This document shows, piece by piece, positions 25,612 to 35,555 of a stretch of DNA of 64,000 nucleotides (its first letter is position 1; every line of letters starts with the position of its first letter). The DNA is taken from positions 124,001 through 188,000 of the forward strand of contig JAGBHU010000042.1 in the NCBI GenBank assembly GCA_017935345.1, in the 5' to 3' direction. The DNA is from Coprococcus sp. (GTDB lineage: Bacteria > Bacillota > Clostridia > Lachnospirales > Lachnospiraceae). The notes under the pieces are model-generated. The model was not told where the DNA came from. It ran no database searches and saw only the letters and a list, made by a program, of their open reading frames with translations. Both the position numbers and the translations under genes were made by a program.

Positions 25612-25689
25612 AAAAAAGCCTCCATAATATATATCGATTTACCAAGCACAAATGTTTTGTAAAGCAATATATATTTATGGAGGTTTTTT
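25612..25689. terminator. Bidirectional terminator between DUF1648 gene and glgP
   Basis: AAAAAAGCCTCCATAA-ATATAT pairs with ATATAT-TTATGGAGGTTTTTT around a loop of about 30 bases. A-run and T-run at the ends suit both convergent genes. Confidence 0.85.
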
Positions 25690-25704
25690 AATGAAACCTA
25701 TAAT

Positions 25705-28146
25705 TTATAATGTTACCTTAACCTTTTTGAGGTTCCAGATTTCCTTAGCATACTCTTCAATCGTTCTGTCTGATGAGAACTTGCCTGCGTATGTTGTATT
25801 TATCATAGCCATCTTAGCCCATCTCTTCTCATCTCTGTACGCTTCATCAACACGAAGCTGTGCCTCTGCATATGAATCGAAGTCCTTAAGAATGAAGTAT
25901 ACATCCTCTTTTATAAGTGAGTCATAGAGGTCTCTGAATCTGTCAGGGTCATCCGGGGCAAAAGTTCCGTCGATAAGCTGTGTCAGAACTCTACGAACAG
26001 CCTGATTGTTGTTGTAGATATCCATTGGCTCATATCCGCCTTCACGCTCATATTTCATAACCTCATCAGCGGAAAGGCCGAAAATAAATGCATTCTCTTC
26101 GCCAACCTCTTCAACGATTTCTACATTTGCTCCATCCATCGTACCAAGAGTAGGTGCACCGTTTAACATGAACTTCATGTTACCTGTACCGGAAGCCTCT
26201 CTTGAAGCTGTTGAAATCTGCTCCGATACATCTGCCGCTGCAAATATAAGCTCGGCATTTGATACTCTGTAGTTCTCTATAAATACAACCTTAATCTTTC
26301 CGTTAATAGACTCATCGTTATTTACAACGTCTGCAACGGAATTGATTAACTTGATGATCAGCTTTGCTCTCTTATATCCTGCTGATGCCTTTGCACCAAA
26401 GATAAATGTTCTTGGGAACATATCAAATTCAGGCTCGGTCTTAAGTCTGTTGTAAAGGTGCATTACATGTAAAATATTGAGGAGCTGTCTCTTATACTCA
26501 TGAAGTCTCTTAACCTGCACGTCAAATATGGAACGTGGGTCTACGTCAATACCGTTATGCTCCTTAATATAATTTGCAAGACGAATCTTGTTCTGATACT
26601 TGATGTTCATGAACTCCTGCTGACACTTCTCGTCATTTACATATACTTTCAGCTTCTTCAGATGTGTAAGCTTTGTAATCCATTCATCACCAATCTTGTC
26701 TGTAATCCAGTTTGCAAGAAGCGGATTACCGTGTAATAAGAAACGTCTCTGAGTAATACCGTTTGTCTTGTTGTTGAACTGCTCCGGTCTCATCTCATAG
26801 AAGTCTTTAAGCTCTCTCTTCTTTAATATCTCGGTATGAAGCGCTGCAACACCGTTTACCGAATAAGAACCGGCAATTGCAAGATGTGCCATCTTAACCT
26901 GTCCATCGTAAAGAATCGCCATGCTCTTAACCTTATCCTGATTGCCCGGATACATCTCCTGTATCTTAAGTACAAATCTTCTGTTTATCTCTTCTACAAT
27001 CTGGTAGATACGTGGAAGTAATCTTGAGAATAACTCAATAGGCCACTTCTCAAGTGCCTCTGCCATAATTGTATGGTTGGTATATGCACATGTTCTGCAA
27101 GTGATATCCCATGCATCATCCCACTCAAGACCTTCCTCGTCCATAAGGATTCTCATAAGCTCTGCTACGGCAACCGTCGGATGTGTATCATTGAGCTGGA
27201 ATGTAACCTTATCAGGAAGCTTGTGAATGTCTTTATTGAGCTCCTTAAATTTGAGGATTGCTCTCTGTACGGATGCTGAAATAAAGAAATACTGCTGTCT
27301 GAGTCTCAGCTCCTTACCTGCATAATGATTATCGTTTGGATAAAGTACCTCAACAATTGTCTTTGCAAGGTTCGCCTGCTCAACAGCCTTCTGATATTCA
27401 CCCTTGTCAAATGAATCCAGACAGAATTCCTGTATAGCCTCTGCATCCCATATACGAAGTGTATTTACTACATTATTGCCATATCCGATAACAGGCAAAT
27501 CATATGGTACTGCACGTATTGACTGATATCCATCCTGTATAAAATAATTCTTTCCGTCTCTGTTTTCTACTCTTACATATCCGCCAAACTTAACCTCAAC
27601 AGCATACTCTGCACGCTTAACCTCAAATGGATTTCCATCCTTTAACCAGTCATCAGGCATCTCCAGCTGATAACCATCCTGAATACCCTGCTTGAACATA
27701 CCATAACGATATCTGATACCACAACCATATGCAGGATAACCAAGTGTTGCAAGTGAGTCAAGGAAACAAGCAGCAAGACGACCAAGACCACCGTTACCAA
27801 GTGCGGCATCAGGCTCCTGATCCTCGATAAAGTTCAGGTCAAAACCTAACTCGTCAAGGGCTTCCTTTACTGCATCATAATAGGTCAGATTAATAAGGTT
27901 ATTACCTAATGCCCTACCCATTAAGAACTCCATTGAAAGATAGTAAACAGTCTTTACATTTTTCTTCTCATATTCCTTATGTGTAGCTATCCATCTGTCA
28001 ATGATATCATCTTTTACTGCATAACTTACAGCCTGAAAAACCTGCTGTGGTGTAGCCTCTTCGATAGATTTTCGATACAATGTTTTAACATTGGTTATGA
28101 CTTCTTTCTTAAAGCCTTCCTTATCGAAGTCTGTTAACATTTTCAT
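25705..28146 (-). CDS. glgP: Glycogen/maltodextrin phosphorylase
   Basis: An 813-residue GT35 enzyme that releases glucose 1-phosphate from alpha-1,4-glucans. Key stretches: VYYLSMEFLMGRALGNNLIN near residue 66, EPDAALGNGGLGRLAACFLDSLATLG, DWLKDGNPFE, FQLNDTHPTVAVAELMR, RRFLLHGNPLLA, and the pyridoxal phosphate site ASGTGNMKFMLNGA with Lys658. Length is normal. The ATG at 28146 follows GGAGG. No other glycogen gene adjoins it. It shares its product with the cellobiose phosphorylase, feeding the phosphohexomutase. Confidence 0.97.
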   Translation of the reverse strand: MKMLTDFDKEGFKKEVITNVKTLYRKSIEEATPQQVFQAVSYAVKDDIIDRWIATHKEYEKKNVKTVYYLSMEFLMGRALGNNLINLTYYDAVKEALDELGFDLNFIEDQEPDAALGNGGLGRLAACFLDSLATLGYPAYGCGIRYRYGMFKQGIQDGYQLEMPDDWLKDGNPFEVKRAEYAVEVKFGGYVRVENRDGKNYFIQDGYQSIRAVPYDLPVIGYGNNVVNTLRIWDAEAIQEFCLDSFDKGEYQKAVEQANLAKTIVEVLYPNDNHYAGKELRLRQQYFFISASVQRAILKFKELNKDIHKLPDKVTFQLNDTHPTVAVAELMRILMDEEGLEWDDAWDITCRTCAYTNHTIMAEALEKWPIELFSRLLPRIYQIVEEINRRFVLKIQEMYPGNQDKVKSMAILYDGQVKMAHLAIAGSYSVNGVAALHTEILKKRELKDFYEMRPEQFNNKTNGITQRRFLLHGNPLLANWITDKIGDEWITKLTHLKKLKVYVNDEKCQQEFMNIKYQNKIRLANYIKEHNGIDVDPRSIFDVQVKRLHEYKRQLLNILHVMHLYNRLKTEPEFDMFPRTFIFGAKASAGYKRAKLIIKLINSVADVVNNDESINGKIKVVFIENYRVSNAELIFAAADVSEQISTASREASGTGNMKFMLNGAPTLGTMDGANVEIVEEVGEENAFIFGLSADEVMKYEREGGYEPMDIYNNNQAVRRVLTQLIDGTFAPDDPDRFRDLYDSLIKEDVYFILKDFDSYAEAQLRVDEAYRDEKRWAKMAMINTTYAGKFSSDRTIEEYAKEIWNLKKVKVTL

Positions 28147-28313
28147 TTACTCTATCCTCCTTGAAAATATTGCATCAATAATATAGGTAAATTGATACTT
28201 TATGCATTTTATCCTGTTCCATATTATCAAAAAAATGTCCATTTCTCAATACATCTCTTTATTTTTGGTAGAAACTACCCAAAAAATGGACAAAAGATGA
28301 CAAAAATAGTACA

Positions 28314-29090
28314 TCATACACGTGGCATACAACAATATAATGGATAACATCCACCGCCGCAGCAGGACATCAGAAGACAAATATTACAGAATGTATTGCA
28401 GCACCTGCTGCCACCCTGCATATCCATACCATAACCTGTTCCTCTGTCCATATACCACTGTCCACCGCTCTTGATCTGTTCATATGCCTGCCTGTACTCC
28501 TGATTATCCGGTTCAAGCTGCATGGCACGCTGTAACATTTCAAGAGCCCTAATTTGATTTCCCAGTCCTGCATTACATACCCCACTGTAGTAATGCCATT
28601 TACCATCATGATTTTCTATCTGATTAAGAACATTCCTCGCTTCCTCATAGCTGCCGCTTCTAAGGTAATTCTTTGCAGCCTGAAAATATCTGCTGTCCTT
28701 ATCATTTGCATCATATTCTTCTCTTCTCTGATATCCACCGAAACCAAATGGTCCAAACCCGCCAAAGCCCCCAAACGGGTCTTCGTAATCCGTTCCACGA
28801 TTGGTTCCATATCCACCATTGCCATAAGAACCATACGAGCCTTGTCTGCCATAGCCGCCTGTACTGCCATAACCACCCATACCGTCATATGACATTCTGT
28901 CAGCCTCTCCACTCATAATGGACTTATAAGCCTGCTGTATATCTTTAAATTTCTCCTCTGCTTTATCCTTATTGGGATTGTTTACATTTGCGTCAGGATG
29001 ATACTTCCTGCTCAATTTTCTATATGCTTTTTTTACTTCTTCTTCACTGGCACCTCTCGGAAGGCCCAGCACCTCATACGGGTCAGACAT
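28314..29090 (-). CDS. DnaJ-domain protein with TPR-like region and Cys-rich tail
   Basis: A 258-residue co-chaperone. The J domain (residues 2-62) has the HPD tripeptide in [14 protein letters not shown] Gly/Tyr-rich region (about 70-130) is followed by a TPR-like helical part ([40 protein letters not shown]), then a tail with eight or more Cys ([19 protein letters not shown]...). It lacks the DnaJ zinc centre and C-terminal peptide domain, so it is not the housekeeping DnaJ. The start follows AAGGAG, 4 bases after the DUF5685 gene. It is the last gene of the DnaK operon and presumably stimulates that DnaK on a special client. The Cys tail may bind metal or be acylated. Confidence 0.88.
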   Translation of the reverse strand: MSDPYEVLGLPRGASEEEVKKAYRKLSRKYHPDANVNNPNKDKAEEKFKDIQQAYKSIMSGEADRMSYDGMGGYGSTGGYGRQGSYGSYGNGGYGTNRGTDYEDPFGGFGGFGPFGFGGYQRREEYDANDKDSRYFQAAKNYLRSGSYEEARNVLNQIENHDGKWHYYSGVCNAGLGNQIRALEMLQRAMQLEPDNQEYRQAYEQIKSGGQWYMDRGTGYGMDMQGGSRCCNTFCNICLLMSCCGGGCYPLYCCMPRV

Positions 29091-29094
29091 AAAG

Positions 29095-29967
29095 CTACTC
29101 CTTCTTGCATCTCTTATCCGTCACTTTGTAATAGCTATTCCATATTCCGGAATATATAATATTTCTAAGTATTTCTACATCTTGTATAATCGGAAGCATC
29201 TCAAATTCTTTTGCCATATTTGCAGCCATCAGCATCAAAACCTCTTTCGTCCAATCCGCCAAATGCTGCCAATCTTCCGTACTGATTGATTTTATATCAT
29301 TAACAGGTTCTTTTGCAAGTCTGGAAATAAGCGGATTAAAACACTGATCCCTTATATCCCTTTCAATATCATCATAGGCATCAAGAATATAGACAAATTT
29401 GCCTAAGTAATAGCCCAATGTTCTAAGTGTCCTTTCCCATTCGTCATCCCTTACGGCACAGATCTCAGCCATTACATCCCCGAAATAGCCTGACAACGCA
29501 TCAAGGTCATCACTTTCTGCCTTCTCCAGCTCATAAATCTGTTTCAGCCTGGCAGCTATGTTTTCGGTTTTTTCTCTATACCTTTTACGCAAAGGGCTTT
29601 TCCTGGAAATCAGCATATCGGCATACAGTTTTCTTGCCAGCTTCTTTTCATCCTGCCAGTCATCCATACACTTATAGTATGTAAGAATCACATTCATATC
29701 CGCTACATATTCAGAATAATCATTCATAATATATTCGTGCTTTTTTATCGGATGAGGAATACATAAAGATGTTCCTGATATATTCTCTGGTTCGTATAAT
29801 CCGGTCAGAAGAATAACAAGAAATGTCATATCATAGCTAAGCGACAACTGACCTTTTGCACCATGTCTTTTTTTTAATGCCCTGCACAACCCACAATAAT
29901 ATCTGTGATATTGTTCAAAATCTTTTATTTTCAGTTCCTTCTGATTGGTTACAATATAGCCAAACAC
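29095..29967 (-). CDS. DUF5685 family protein
   Basis: A 290-residue, mostly helical soluble protein. Its start, [20 protein letters not shown] then [16 protein letters not shown], holds the conserved CxxC of this family; other conserved-looking parts are [31 protein letters not shown] and [21 protein letters not shown], whose repeated DD/E pattern recalls metal-binding helical folds, though this is a loose impression. Function unknown. The start codon is GTG with AGGAGG five bases ahead. It is placed between a zinc-ribbon membrane protein and the J protein, so it is a candidate client or scaffold of the chaperone pair. Confidence 0.85.
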   Translation of the reverse strand: MFGYIVTNQKELKIKDFEQYHRYYCGLCRALKKRHGAKGQLSLSYDMTFLVILLTGLYEPENISGTSLCIPHPIKKHEYIMNDYSEYVADMNVILTYYKCMDDWQDEKKLARKLYADMLISRKSPLRKRYREKTENIAARLKQIYELEKAESDDLDALSGYFGDVMAEICAVRDDEWERTLRTLGYYLGKFVYILDAYDDIERDIRDQCFNPLISRLAKEPVNDIKSISTEDWQHLADWTKEVLMLMAANMAKEFEMLPIIQDVEILRNIIYSGIWNSYYKVTDKRCKKE

Positions 29968-29989
29968 AATAACCTCCTAAAGCCGGTTG

Positions 29990-30385
29990 TCAGCTCTTTC
30001 GGATAAATTTATTTCCACATTTCGGACATCTGATTTCTATCCTGCCCTTACCTCTCGGTACGCGTATCATCTGCTGGCACTTATTACAGACAAACACCTT
30101 ATAGTCCTTGCCTGCCTCCTTCTGTTTCTTACGGCGCTTAAATACATTCCGTATTCCTGCTGTATGTTCCATATACCATCTGTTCTGTGCGACACGCTTG
30201 TCATACTGTTTTGAAAATATGCGAATATATCCATATACAAATAATACAAATCCTATAAAATAAAATATCCCTATCTTCAAAAAACAATCCAGCAGCATAA
30301 ATATCAATCCTCCCCATGTGAGCATTGACGACAACTGGTCGTTTCCGTATCGTGACCTCATAAACCTGTATAATTTATCCTTCAT
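29990..30385 (-). CDS. Small membrane protein with C-terminal zinc ribbon
   Basis: A 131-residue protein. Two membrane segments lie close together near the N-terminus (residues about 20-60, LTWGGLIFMLLDCFLKIGIF and YFIGFVLFVYGYIRIF). A basic stretch (KRRKKQKEAGKDY) leads to a four-Cys ribbon, FVCNKCQQMIRVPRGKGRIE then CPKCGNKF, like those that bind zinc. I do not recognise a named family. The ATG at 30385 with GGAGG is preferred over a GTG at 30397. It lies 21 bases after dnaK and 22 before the DUF5685 gene. It could tether the chaperone system to the membrane. Confidence 0.75.
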   Translation of the reverse strand: MKDKLYRFMRSRYGNDQLSSMLTWGGLIFMLLDCFLKIGIFYFIGFVLFVYGYIRIFSKQYDKRVAQNRWYMEHTAGIRNVFKRRKKQKEAGKDYKVFVCNKCQQMIRVPRGKGRIEIRCPKCGNKFIRKS

Positions 30386-30406
30386 ATCTGCCTCCACTCC
30401 TATGCA

Positions 30407-32167
30407 CTATATCAGCTCCAGTTTGCCTGCCGATTCCTGTAATTCTTTATATGCCTCTTTTATCTTGCCTGCTTCTATCGTTGTTATATTATTAACATCC
30501 GTTCTGCAGACAAGCTTCTTTAAAAACTCTGCATCCTGTCTTATTCGTTTCACTTCTTTTTTATCAAGTCTGCTGCCTTTTTCTGCAAGAAGATTCTCCA
30601 CCTTGTATATATAAGCCTCTGCATCATTTCTGATATCCTGTATCTCTTTGCTGTTTGCCGTATCATTTTCATACTTCATGGCATCTTCTCTGGCACGCTG
30701 TATTTCTTCCTCTGTCAGATTGGTACTTGAGGTAATCACAATCTGCTGCTCTACTCCCCGTCCCAAATCCTTTGCCGATACCTTCAAAATACCATTTGCA
30801 TCCATATCAAATGTAACCTCTATCTGCGGCACACCTGCCATGGCTCTTTTGATTCCGCTTAGTCTGAAGTTACCAAGAAGCTTATTATCTCTGGTGAATT
30901 TTCGTTCCCCCTGATATACCTTTATCTCTACATCACGCTGAAAATTGCCTGCTGTAGTAAATATTTTTGATGCCCTTGTCGGAATGGCAGAATTACGGGG
31001 AATAATAACATTTGCCACGCCGCCCAATGTTTCTATGGAAAGTGAAAGTGGTGTAACATCCATAAGCAAAATGTCATTTACCTTATTCGTAACCATCAGC
31101 TCGCCGCCTAACTTGCCACCCTGGATAGCCGCACCCATGGCAACACACTCATCAGGATTCAGCTTCTTTGATACCTCTTTTCCGGTAAGCTGTTTTACTT
31201 TGTCAACAACTGCCGGTATTCTGGTTGAACCGCCTACAAGCAGCACCTTGTCCAGTTCCTTCGCTGAAATTCCTGCATCCCTAAGTGCCTGATTGACAGG
31301 TTCTGCCGTTCTGGCTACCAAATCGAAAGTAAGCTCATCAAATTTTTGCCTTGAAACATGCATGTCCAAATGCTTTGGGGTATTTTTTACCGTCGTTATA
31401 AACGGAAGATTAATATTTGCATTCATGGAAAATGAGAGCTCCTTCTTTGCATTCTCACATGCTTCCTTCACTCGCTGAACCGCAGTTATATCCTTCTCCA
31501 GATTTACCTTTTCTTCTTTTTTAAATGTCTTAATTACATATTCCACAAGACGGTTGTCAAAATCATCACCGCCCAAATGGTTGTCACCTGCCGTTGCCAG
31601 AACCTCTATCACATGGTCGCCTATTTCTATAACGGACACATCGAAGGTTCCTCCGCCTAAATCATAAACAAGTATTTTCTGTGGCTGTCCGTTGTCCAGA
31701 CCATAAGCAAGAGCCGCCGACGTCGGCTCATTGATAATACGAAGAACGTTCAAGCCTGCTATTCTGCCTGCATCCTTTGTAGCCTGCCGCTGACTGTCAT
31801 CAAAATATGCCGGTACTGTAATAACGGCATCCGTAACCGATTCACCCAAATATTCTTCGGCATCGCTTTTAAGCTTAGAAAGTATAATCGCCGATATTTC
31901 CTGCGGCGAATAATCCTTACCGTCTATTTTTTTACGATAGGATGTGCCCATTTCTCTTTTTATCGAAGAAATCGTCCTGTCCACATTTACCGTAAGCTGC
32001 CTTTTTGCAGCATCTCCCACCAATCTGTCACCACTCTTTGTAATGGCTACTACCGAAGGTGTCGTGCGGTTTCCTTCTGAATTTGTAATAATCGTTGCCT
32101 GCTCACCCTCTAATACTGCCACGCAGCTATTTGTAGTTCCCAAATCAATTCCAATAACCCTGCTCAT
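30407..32167 (-). CDS. dnaK: Hsp70 chaperone, short DnaK paralogue
   Basis: A 586-residue Hsp70. The nucleotide domain has [55 protein letters not shown] and [13 protein letters not shown]. The substrate domain starts [14 protein letters not shown]. The C-terminal lid is present but the disordered tail of housekeeping DnaK (about 30-40 residues) is missing. Its neighbours are not grpE/hrcA but a zinc-ribbon protein, DUF5685 and a special J protein, and no CIRCE element is upstream; a probable extended -10 promoter lies at 32292-32300. It is therefore most likely a second, dedicated chaperone rather than the heat-shock DnaK. Confidence 0.92.
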   Translation of the reverse strand: MSRVIGIDLGTTNSCVAVLEGEQATIITNSEGNRTTPSVVAITKSGDRLVGDAAKRQLTVNVDRTISSIKREMGTSYRKKIDGKDYSPQEISAIILSKLKSDAEEYLGESVTDAVITVPAYFDDSQRQATKDAGRIAGLNVLRIINEPTSAALAYGLDNGQPQKILVYDLGGGTFDVSVIEIGDHVIEVLATAGDNHLGGDDFDNRLVEYVIKTFKKEEKVNLEKDITAVQRVKEACENAKKELSFSMNANINLPFITTVKNTPKHLDMHVSRQKFDELTFDLVARTAEPVNQALRDAGISAKELDKVLLVGGSTRIPAVVDKVKQLTGKEVSKKLNPDECVAMGAAIQGGKLGGELMVTNKVNDILLMDVTPLSLSIETLGGVANVIIPRNSAIPTRASKIFTTAGNFQRDVEIKVYQGERKFTRDNKLLGNFRLSGIKRAMAGVPQIEVTFDMDANGILKVSAKDLGRGVEQQIVITSSTNLTEEEIQRAREDAMKYENDTANSKEIQDIRNDAEAYIYKVENLLAEKGSRLDKKEVKRIRQDAEFLKKLVCRTDVNNITTIEAGKIKEAYKELQESAGKLELI

Positions 32168-32510
32168 TGCTATCCTCTTTCTTTTTAGGTGTTGTCAATG
32201 CCAAATACATACATCAATAAACCGGCATCTACACTTTCATACATATTTTATACATTTTCATATATCCATGTTGTTTATTTCATATGCGGAGATTATACCA
32301 CTACTTTCGTTTTATTGCTATTCTATGATAAATTATATATTTGAACATATTTTTACCAAAACATAAAGAGAATATAAAGTGTTTCTTAAAAGAGAAAAAA
32401 ATAATTCCACATATATTGCCATGCATAAGTTTAAAATATTTTTCTATATGATAAGAAAACAGGTGCGATTTCTCGCACCTGCTAAATTCATTTGGCTTAA
32501 CCATACATAT
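32168..32510. promoter_or_regulatory. Gap upstream of dnaK with its promoter and the response-regulator terminator
   Basis: No gene in 343 bases. A minus-strand extended -10, TGGTATAAT (32292-32300), would give dnaK a leader of about 120 nt. At the right end is the terminator of the response regulator gene. The remainder is AT-rich and featureless; I see no CIRCE repeat. Confidence 0.55.
32452..32483 (-). terminator. Terminator of the ABC/two-component operon
   Basis: CAGGTGCGA pairs with TCGCACCTG around a 4-base loop. On the minus strand it is followed by TTTTCTT. Confidence 0.88.
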
Positions 32511-33146
32511 CTATCCCTGTTTCTTCCCAGTCAGATAATACACCGCCAGTGCAGTACGATGCGATAAGTTTTCCTTTGCCAGAATAGAAGTAATATAATT
32601 CTTTACTGTACCTTCCGTAATAAAAAGTCGATTCGCAATTTCCTTATTGGACAGTCCCTCTGCCACAGCCTTAATAATATCCATCTCCCGAGCAGTATAT
32701 CCATCTTCACAAAAACCGCTTGCTTTAGCATCTGCATTTTTCGTCAGACTCTCCAAGATTGCCTCTTCCATAACACCGGTACCGTTATGTACAGATTTTA
32801 TCATCTGTTTTAAATGTTCTGGTGTATGATTCTTAATCAGATAACCCTTTGCGCCATTCTTCAGGGCATTCTGTACCAGTTCATCATCATCGAAAGTAGT
32901 AAGTATTAAAACTTTCCCTAGATTGTTTTCTACAATATACTTGGTAGCCTCAATTCCATCCATTTCAGGCATCTGAATATCCATCAAAAAAATGTCCGGG
33001 GCATTTTCTTTGGCAAGTTCAATAGCCTCACGACCATTTCTGGCACAGCCAATCACTTCAAAATCTTCATCCACATCCAGTATAATACGCATTCCATCTC
33101 TTACAAAATCGCTATCATCCGCAATAATTATTTTTATCTTGTCCAT
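32511..33146 (-). CDS. NarL/LiaR-type response regulator
   Basis: A 211-residue DNA-binding regulator. The receiver has IIADDSDFVRDGM, the phospho-acceptor Asp56 in IFLMDIQMPEMDG, the Thr in LTTFDDDE and Lys in GYLIKNHTP. The C-terminal LuxR-type helix-turn-helix is YTAREMDIIKAVAEGLSNKE then IANRLFITEGTVKNYITSIL. It is the last gene of a five-gene operon after its histidine kinase (gap 14 bases). It probably controls the same ABC exporter; the palindrome at 37493-37512 upstream of the operon is a likely binding site. The start has GAAGGTG upstream. Confidence 0.94.
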   Translation of the reverse strand: MDKIKIIIADDSDFVRDGMRIILDVDEDFEVIGCARNGREAIELAKENAPDIFLMDIQMPEMDGIEATKYIVENNLGKVLILTTFDDDELVQNALKNGAKGYLIKNHTPEHLKQMIKSVHNGTGVMEEAILESLTKNADAKASGFCEDGYTAREMDIIKAVAEGLSNKEIANRLFITEGTVKNYITSILAKENLSHRTALAVYYLTGKKQG

Positions 33147-33160
33147 GCTCTCACACCTTC

Positions 33161-34288
33161 CTATAACGGCAACAACATATTTATTGTAAATCCTGCCTCT
33201 GTTTCAAAATCCAGAATACCATTAATCTCTCTCATTCTTTTTCTCATTCCTGAGATTCCCATTCCATCAATTACTTCCTTGCAGCCAACACCATTATCAG
33301 ATATACTACAACGTATCATTTGATTCAATACACGCACACTGATTTTTATTTTGCTACACTTCGCATATTTCATGGAATTGGATACCGCTTCATAGGCATT
33401 GTCCAAAATAACTTCCAAATACTTTTCCGGAATATCCTTTGATTCGCCTTCCGTTATCAATTCTGCCTCTACGCCTTTTAACCTACAATCTTCGCACAAT
33501 TTCTCCAATTGTAATACAGCAAGCTTATACTTCTTCGGACGCTCTTTTCTAAGAATTACCCGAATCTCATCCATACCACTACGCAACTGGTCAATTACTG
33601 CCTGTACCATTTTCCTAGATGCTTCTGGTTCTTTTTCCATCAAAACTTTCACTGCTTCTAGCTGATATACCGAACCGTTAATGTTATGCCCCAGTTTATC
33701 ATGCAAGGTTTGAAAAAGCTCGGCTCTCTCTTCCAACATTTGATTTTCTGCCATCAAAAAACTCTTGCGAACTTCCTCCTGCATTTCATGTTCCCTTCGG
33801 TTCATGCTATGCTTTAGCGTCTGCTCCATAATCGTATCTTCTTTTGTCTGTTTCCGGTAGGATTCCACCCCAAAATCATGCTGACAGTAAATAAGTCCTA
33901 TTAAAACTGCTATCATCAACTGCACGGAACTACCTATTGCACTATGCACAAAAGCGAAACCCAACGGCAAAAAATACCAAAATATGCGTGGTTTAAAATA
34001 TGTCAATATCTCATAACACAAGTAAACACCTAACAAAGCAAATGTCGTTCCTGCTATAAATAGTATAACAAACCAAAAGACCCACGCTATCCCCAAAAAC
34101 AAAATCTGATAGCGCCGACCCACCAATTCCTTCCCTGCAACCACTCCAATAAATAACGCAAGAATCAGGAGCACCTTTACGGATGCTCCTGTCAACACTG
34201 AATGCGATAAAATAATATATATTTCCAGTAACAGCAATAATGCAATTCGAAGCAAGACAAAATAATGTTCCCTGAATTGTTCTTCCAT
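33161..34288 (-). CDS. Sensor histidine kinase (HisKA_3 type)
   Basis: A 375-residue membrane kinase. About six N-terminal helices (residues about 8-145) form the sensor, with almost no external loop, as in intramembrane-sensing kinases. A coiled linker leads to the HisKA_3 dimerisation motif LFQTLHDKLGHNINGSVYQL with the phospho-accepting His. The ATPase domain has VILDNAYEAVSNSMKYAKC (N box) and ISDNGVGCKEVIDGMGISGM (G boxes). It pairs with the adjacent LuxR-type regulator. It most likely senses membrane or antibiotic stress linked to the ABC exporter encoded upstream; that is inference from the arrangement. Confidence 0.92.
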   Translation of the reverse strand: MEEQFREHYFVLLRIALLLLLEIYIILSHSVLTGASVKVLLILALFIGVVAGKELVGRRYQILFLGIAWVFWFVILFIAGTTFALLGVYLCYEILTYFKPRIFWYFLPLGFAFVHSAIGSSVQLMIAVLIGLIYCQHDFGVESYRKQTKEDTIMEQTLKHSMNRREHEMQEEVRKSFLMAENQMLEERAELFQTLHDKLGHNINGSVYQLEAVKVLMEKEPEASRKMVQAVIDQLRSGMDEIRVILRKERPKKYKLAVLQLEKLCEDCRLKGVEAELITEGESKDIPEKYLEVILDNAYEAVSNSMKYAKCSKIKISVRVLNQMIRCSISDNGVGCKEVIDGMGISGMRKRMREINGILDFETEAGFTINMLLPL

Positions 34289-34301
34289 ACGCCTATCCTC
34301 T

Positions 34302-35555
34302 CTATTCGTACCTCTTTACCTTAAGTCCTACACCACCTACGCTGATAATAACAATCAAGTAGGCTACTGTAACACACAATACCATAGAATAGGCACTTTT
34401 GTCCCCTGCTAATAATAATTCTGATACATCCATAAACCATCTCTGTGGCATAAGATAAGAGAGTGTTTTCAATGCCTTCGTTGTATCATCCAAAGGGAAG
34501 TATAAACCTGCCAGTAACGCAGATATACTCCAAATTGCAAACACAGCGTAGTTGGAGCTCATTATGTCCCCAAGAACCACTCCTAGCAAAAGACTTAAGG
34601 TGCTAAATATCAGTCCCAACAGGAAGATTATCACCAGAAAACTCATAATGCTCATTCCAACATCCAATCCCGGAATAAAGAATAAACATACTGCAAGCAC
34701 CAAAGTCTGCATCACACTGATTACAAATGCAACCACAAATTTAGATATAAAATAATCTCTACTACTTAATTTAGTCAGCATAACTCTAGTAAACACCTTA
34801 TTATTATGTTCTTCAATCACAGAATGTGCTACACATACCCCACAGAATAAAAATCCCAGTGTAATAAATGCGAAAGCATAACCGATTTGCGTCCGTTGAT
34901 TTATCTGCCTCTCTGTTAACTCAACCGCTTCCTTACCGGCAAAATTTACAACCTTCTTTTCAGGCAACTGATCCTGAATTTCTGCAAGCATCTCTAATAT
35001 CACAGTTATGTCATCACCTGCAAAACTTTGCACCTGCTTTATTCTGGCAAATAAATCTATAAGCTCCGTTACAAAAAGCTCCTGACGTTCATCTTCGGAT
35101 ACAGCATACAGTTTTATACCCTGTTCCCAATTCCCAGCTAATACAGCATCATTAAAGTCTTCTTTTAGATAAAGCAACATACCCGCTCTATCATCAAATG
35201 CAGCTTCTTTTGCATTTTCATCTACCTCTTCCTCTGTCAAGCCGCTGACATTCGCACGACAAATTGAAAACATACCTGTTCCTGCCATTTGATTCAAAAC
35301 ATACTCCGACAATTCAGAATTTGAAGCATCATATACTTTTATAATGCAGGCAGATGTGTCTCCCACATAAACTGCTTTTTCGGTATAGTCCTTTAACTCC
35401 AGAATAACCTCTTTATCTGAAACATCACTATACACTGTATGATCCATTTTTATACTCAGAATAAATGTTGATAATATCGGCGTTACTATTAGAAAAAACA
35501 AAAATCCTTTGTTTCTCAATAGCAATTTAAGACTTGTTTTCACTAATGCTATCAT
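34302..35555 (-). CDS. ABC-2 permease, subunit 2
   Basis: A 417-residue permease. One N-terminal helix (FLFFLIVTPILSTFILSI), an external domain of about 180 residues, then five C-terminal helices (IGYAFAFITLGFLFCGVCVA, FISKFVVAFVISVMQTLVLA, MSFLVIIFLLGLIFSTLSLL, AVFAIWSISALLAGLYF, and the last near VLCVTVAYLIVIISVGGVGL). This is the ABC-2/YhgE-like layout, 1+5 helices with an outer domain. Its start overlaps the end of the other permease by 4 bases, so both make one heterodimer. Substrate unknown; drug or peptide export is usual. Confidence 0.9.
   Translation of the reverse strand: MIALVKTSLKLLLRNKGFLFFLIVTPILSTFILSIKMDHTVYSDVSDKEVILELKDYTEKAVYVGDTSACIIKVYDASNSELSEYVLNQMAGTGMFSICRANVSGLTEEEVDENAKEAAFDDRAGMLLYLKEDFNDAVLAGNWEQGIKLYAVSEDERQELFVTELIDLFARIKQVQSFAGDDITVILEMLAEIQDQLPEKKVVNFAGKEAVELTERQINQRTQIGYAFAFITLGFLFCGVCVAHSVIEEHNNKVFTRVMLTKLSSRDYFISKFVVAFVISVMQTLVLAVCLFFIPGLDVGMSIMSFLVIIFLLGLIFSTLSLLLGVVLGDIMSSNYAVFAIWSISALLAGLYFPLDDTTKALKTLSYLMPQRWFMDVSELLLAGDKSAYSMVLCVTVAYLIVIISVGGVGLKVKRYE

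Noticed and set aside
32168-32360. CIRCE (HrcA) element upstream of dnaK
   Set aside because: No TTAGCACTC-N9-GAGTGCTAA pattern; only an extended -10 promoter is seen.
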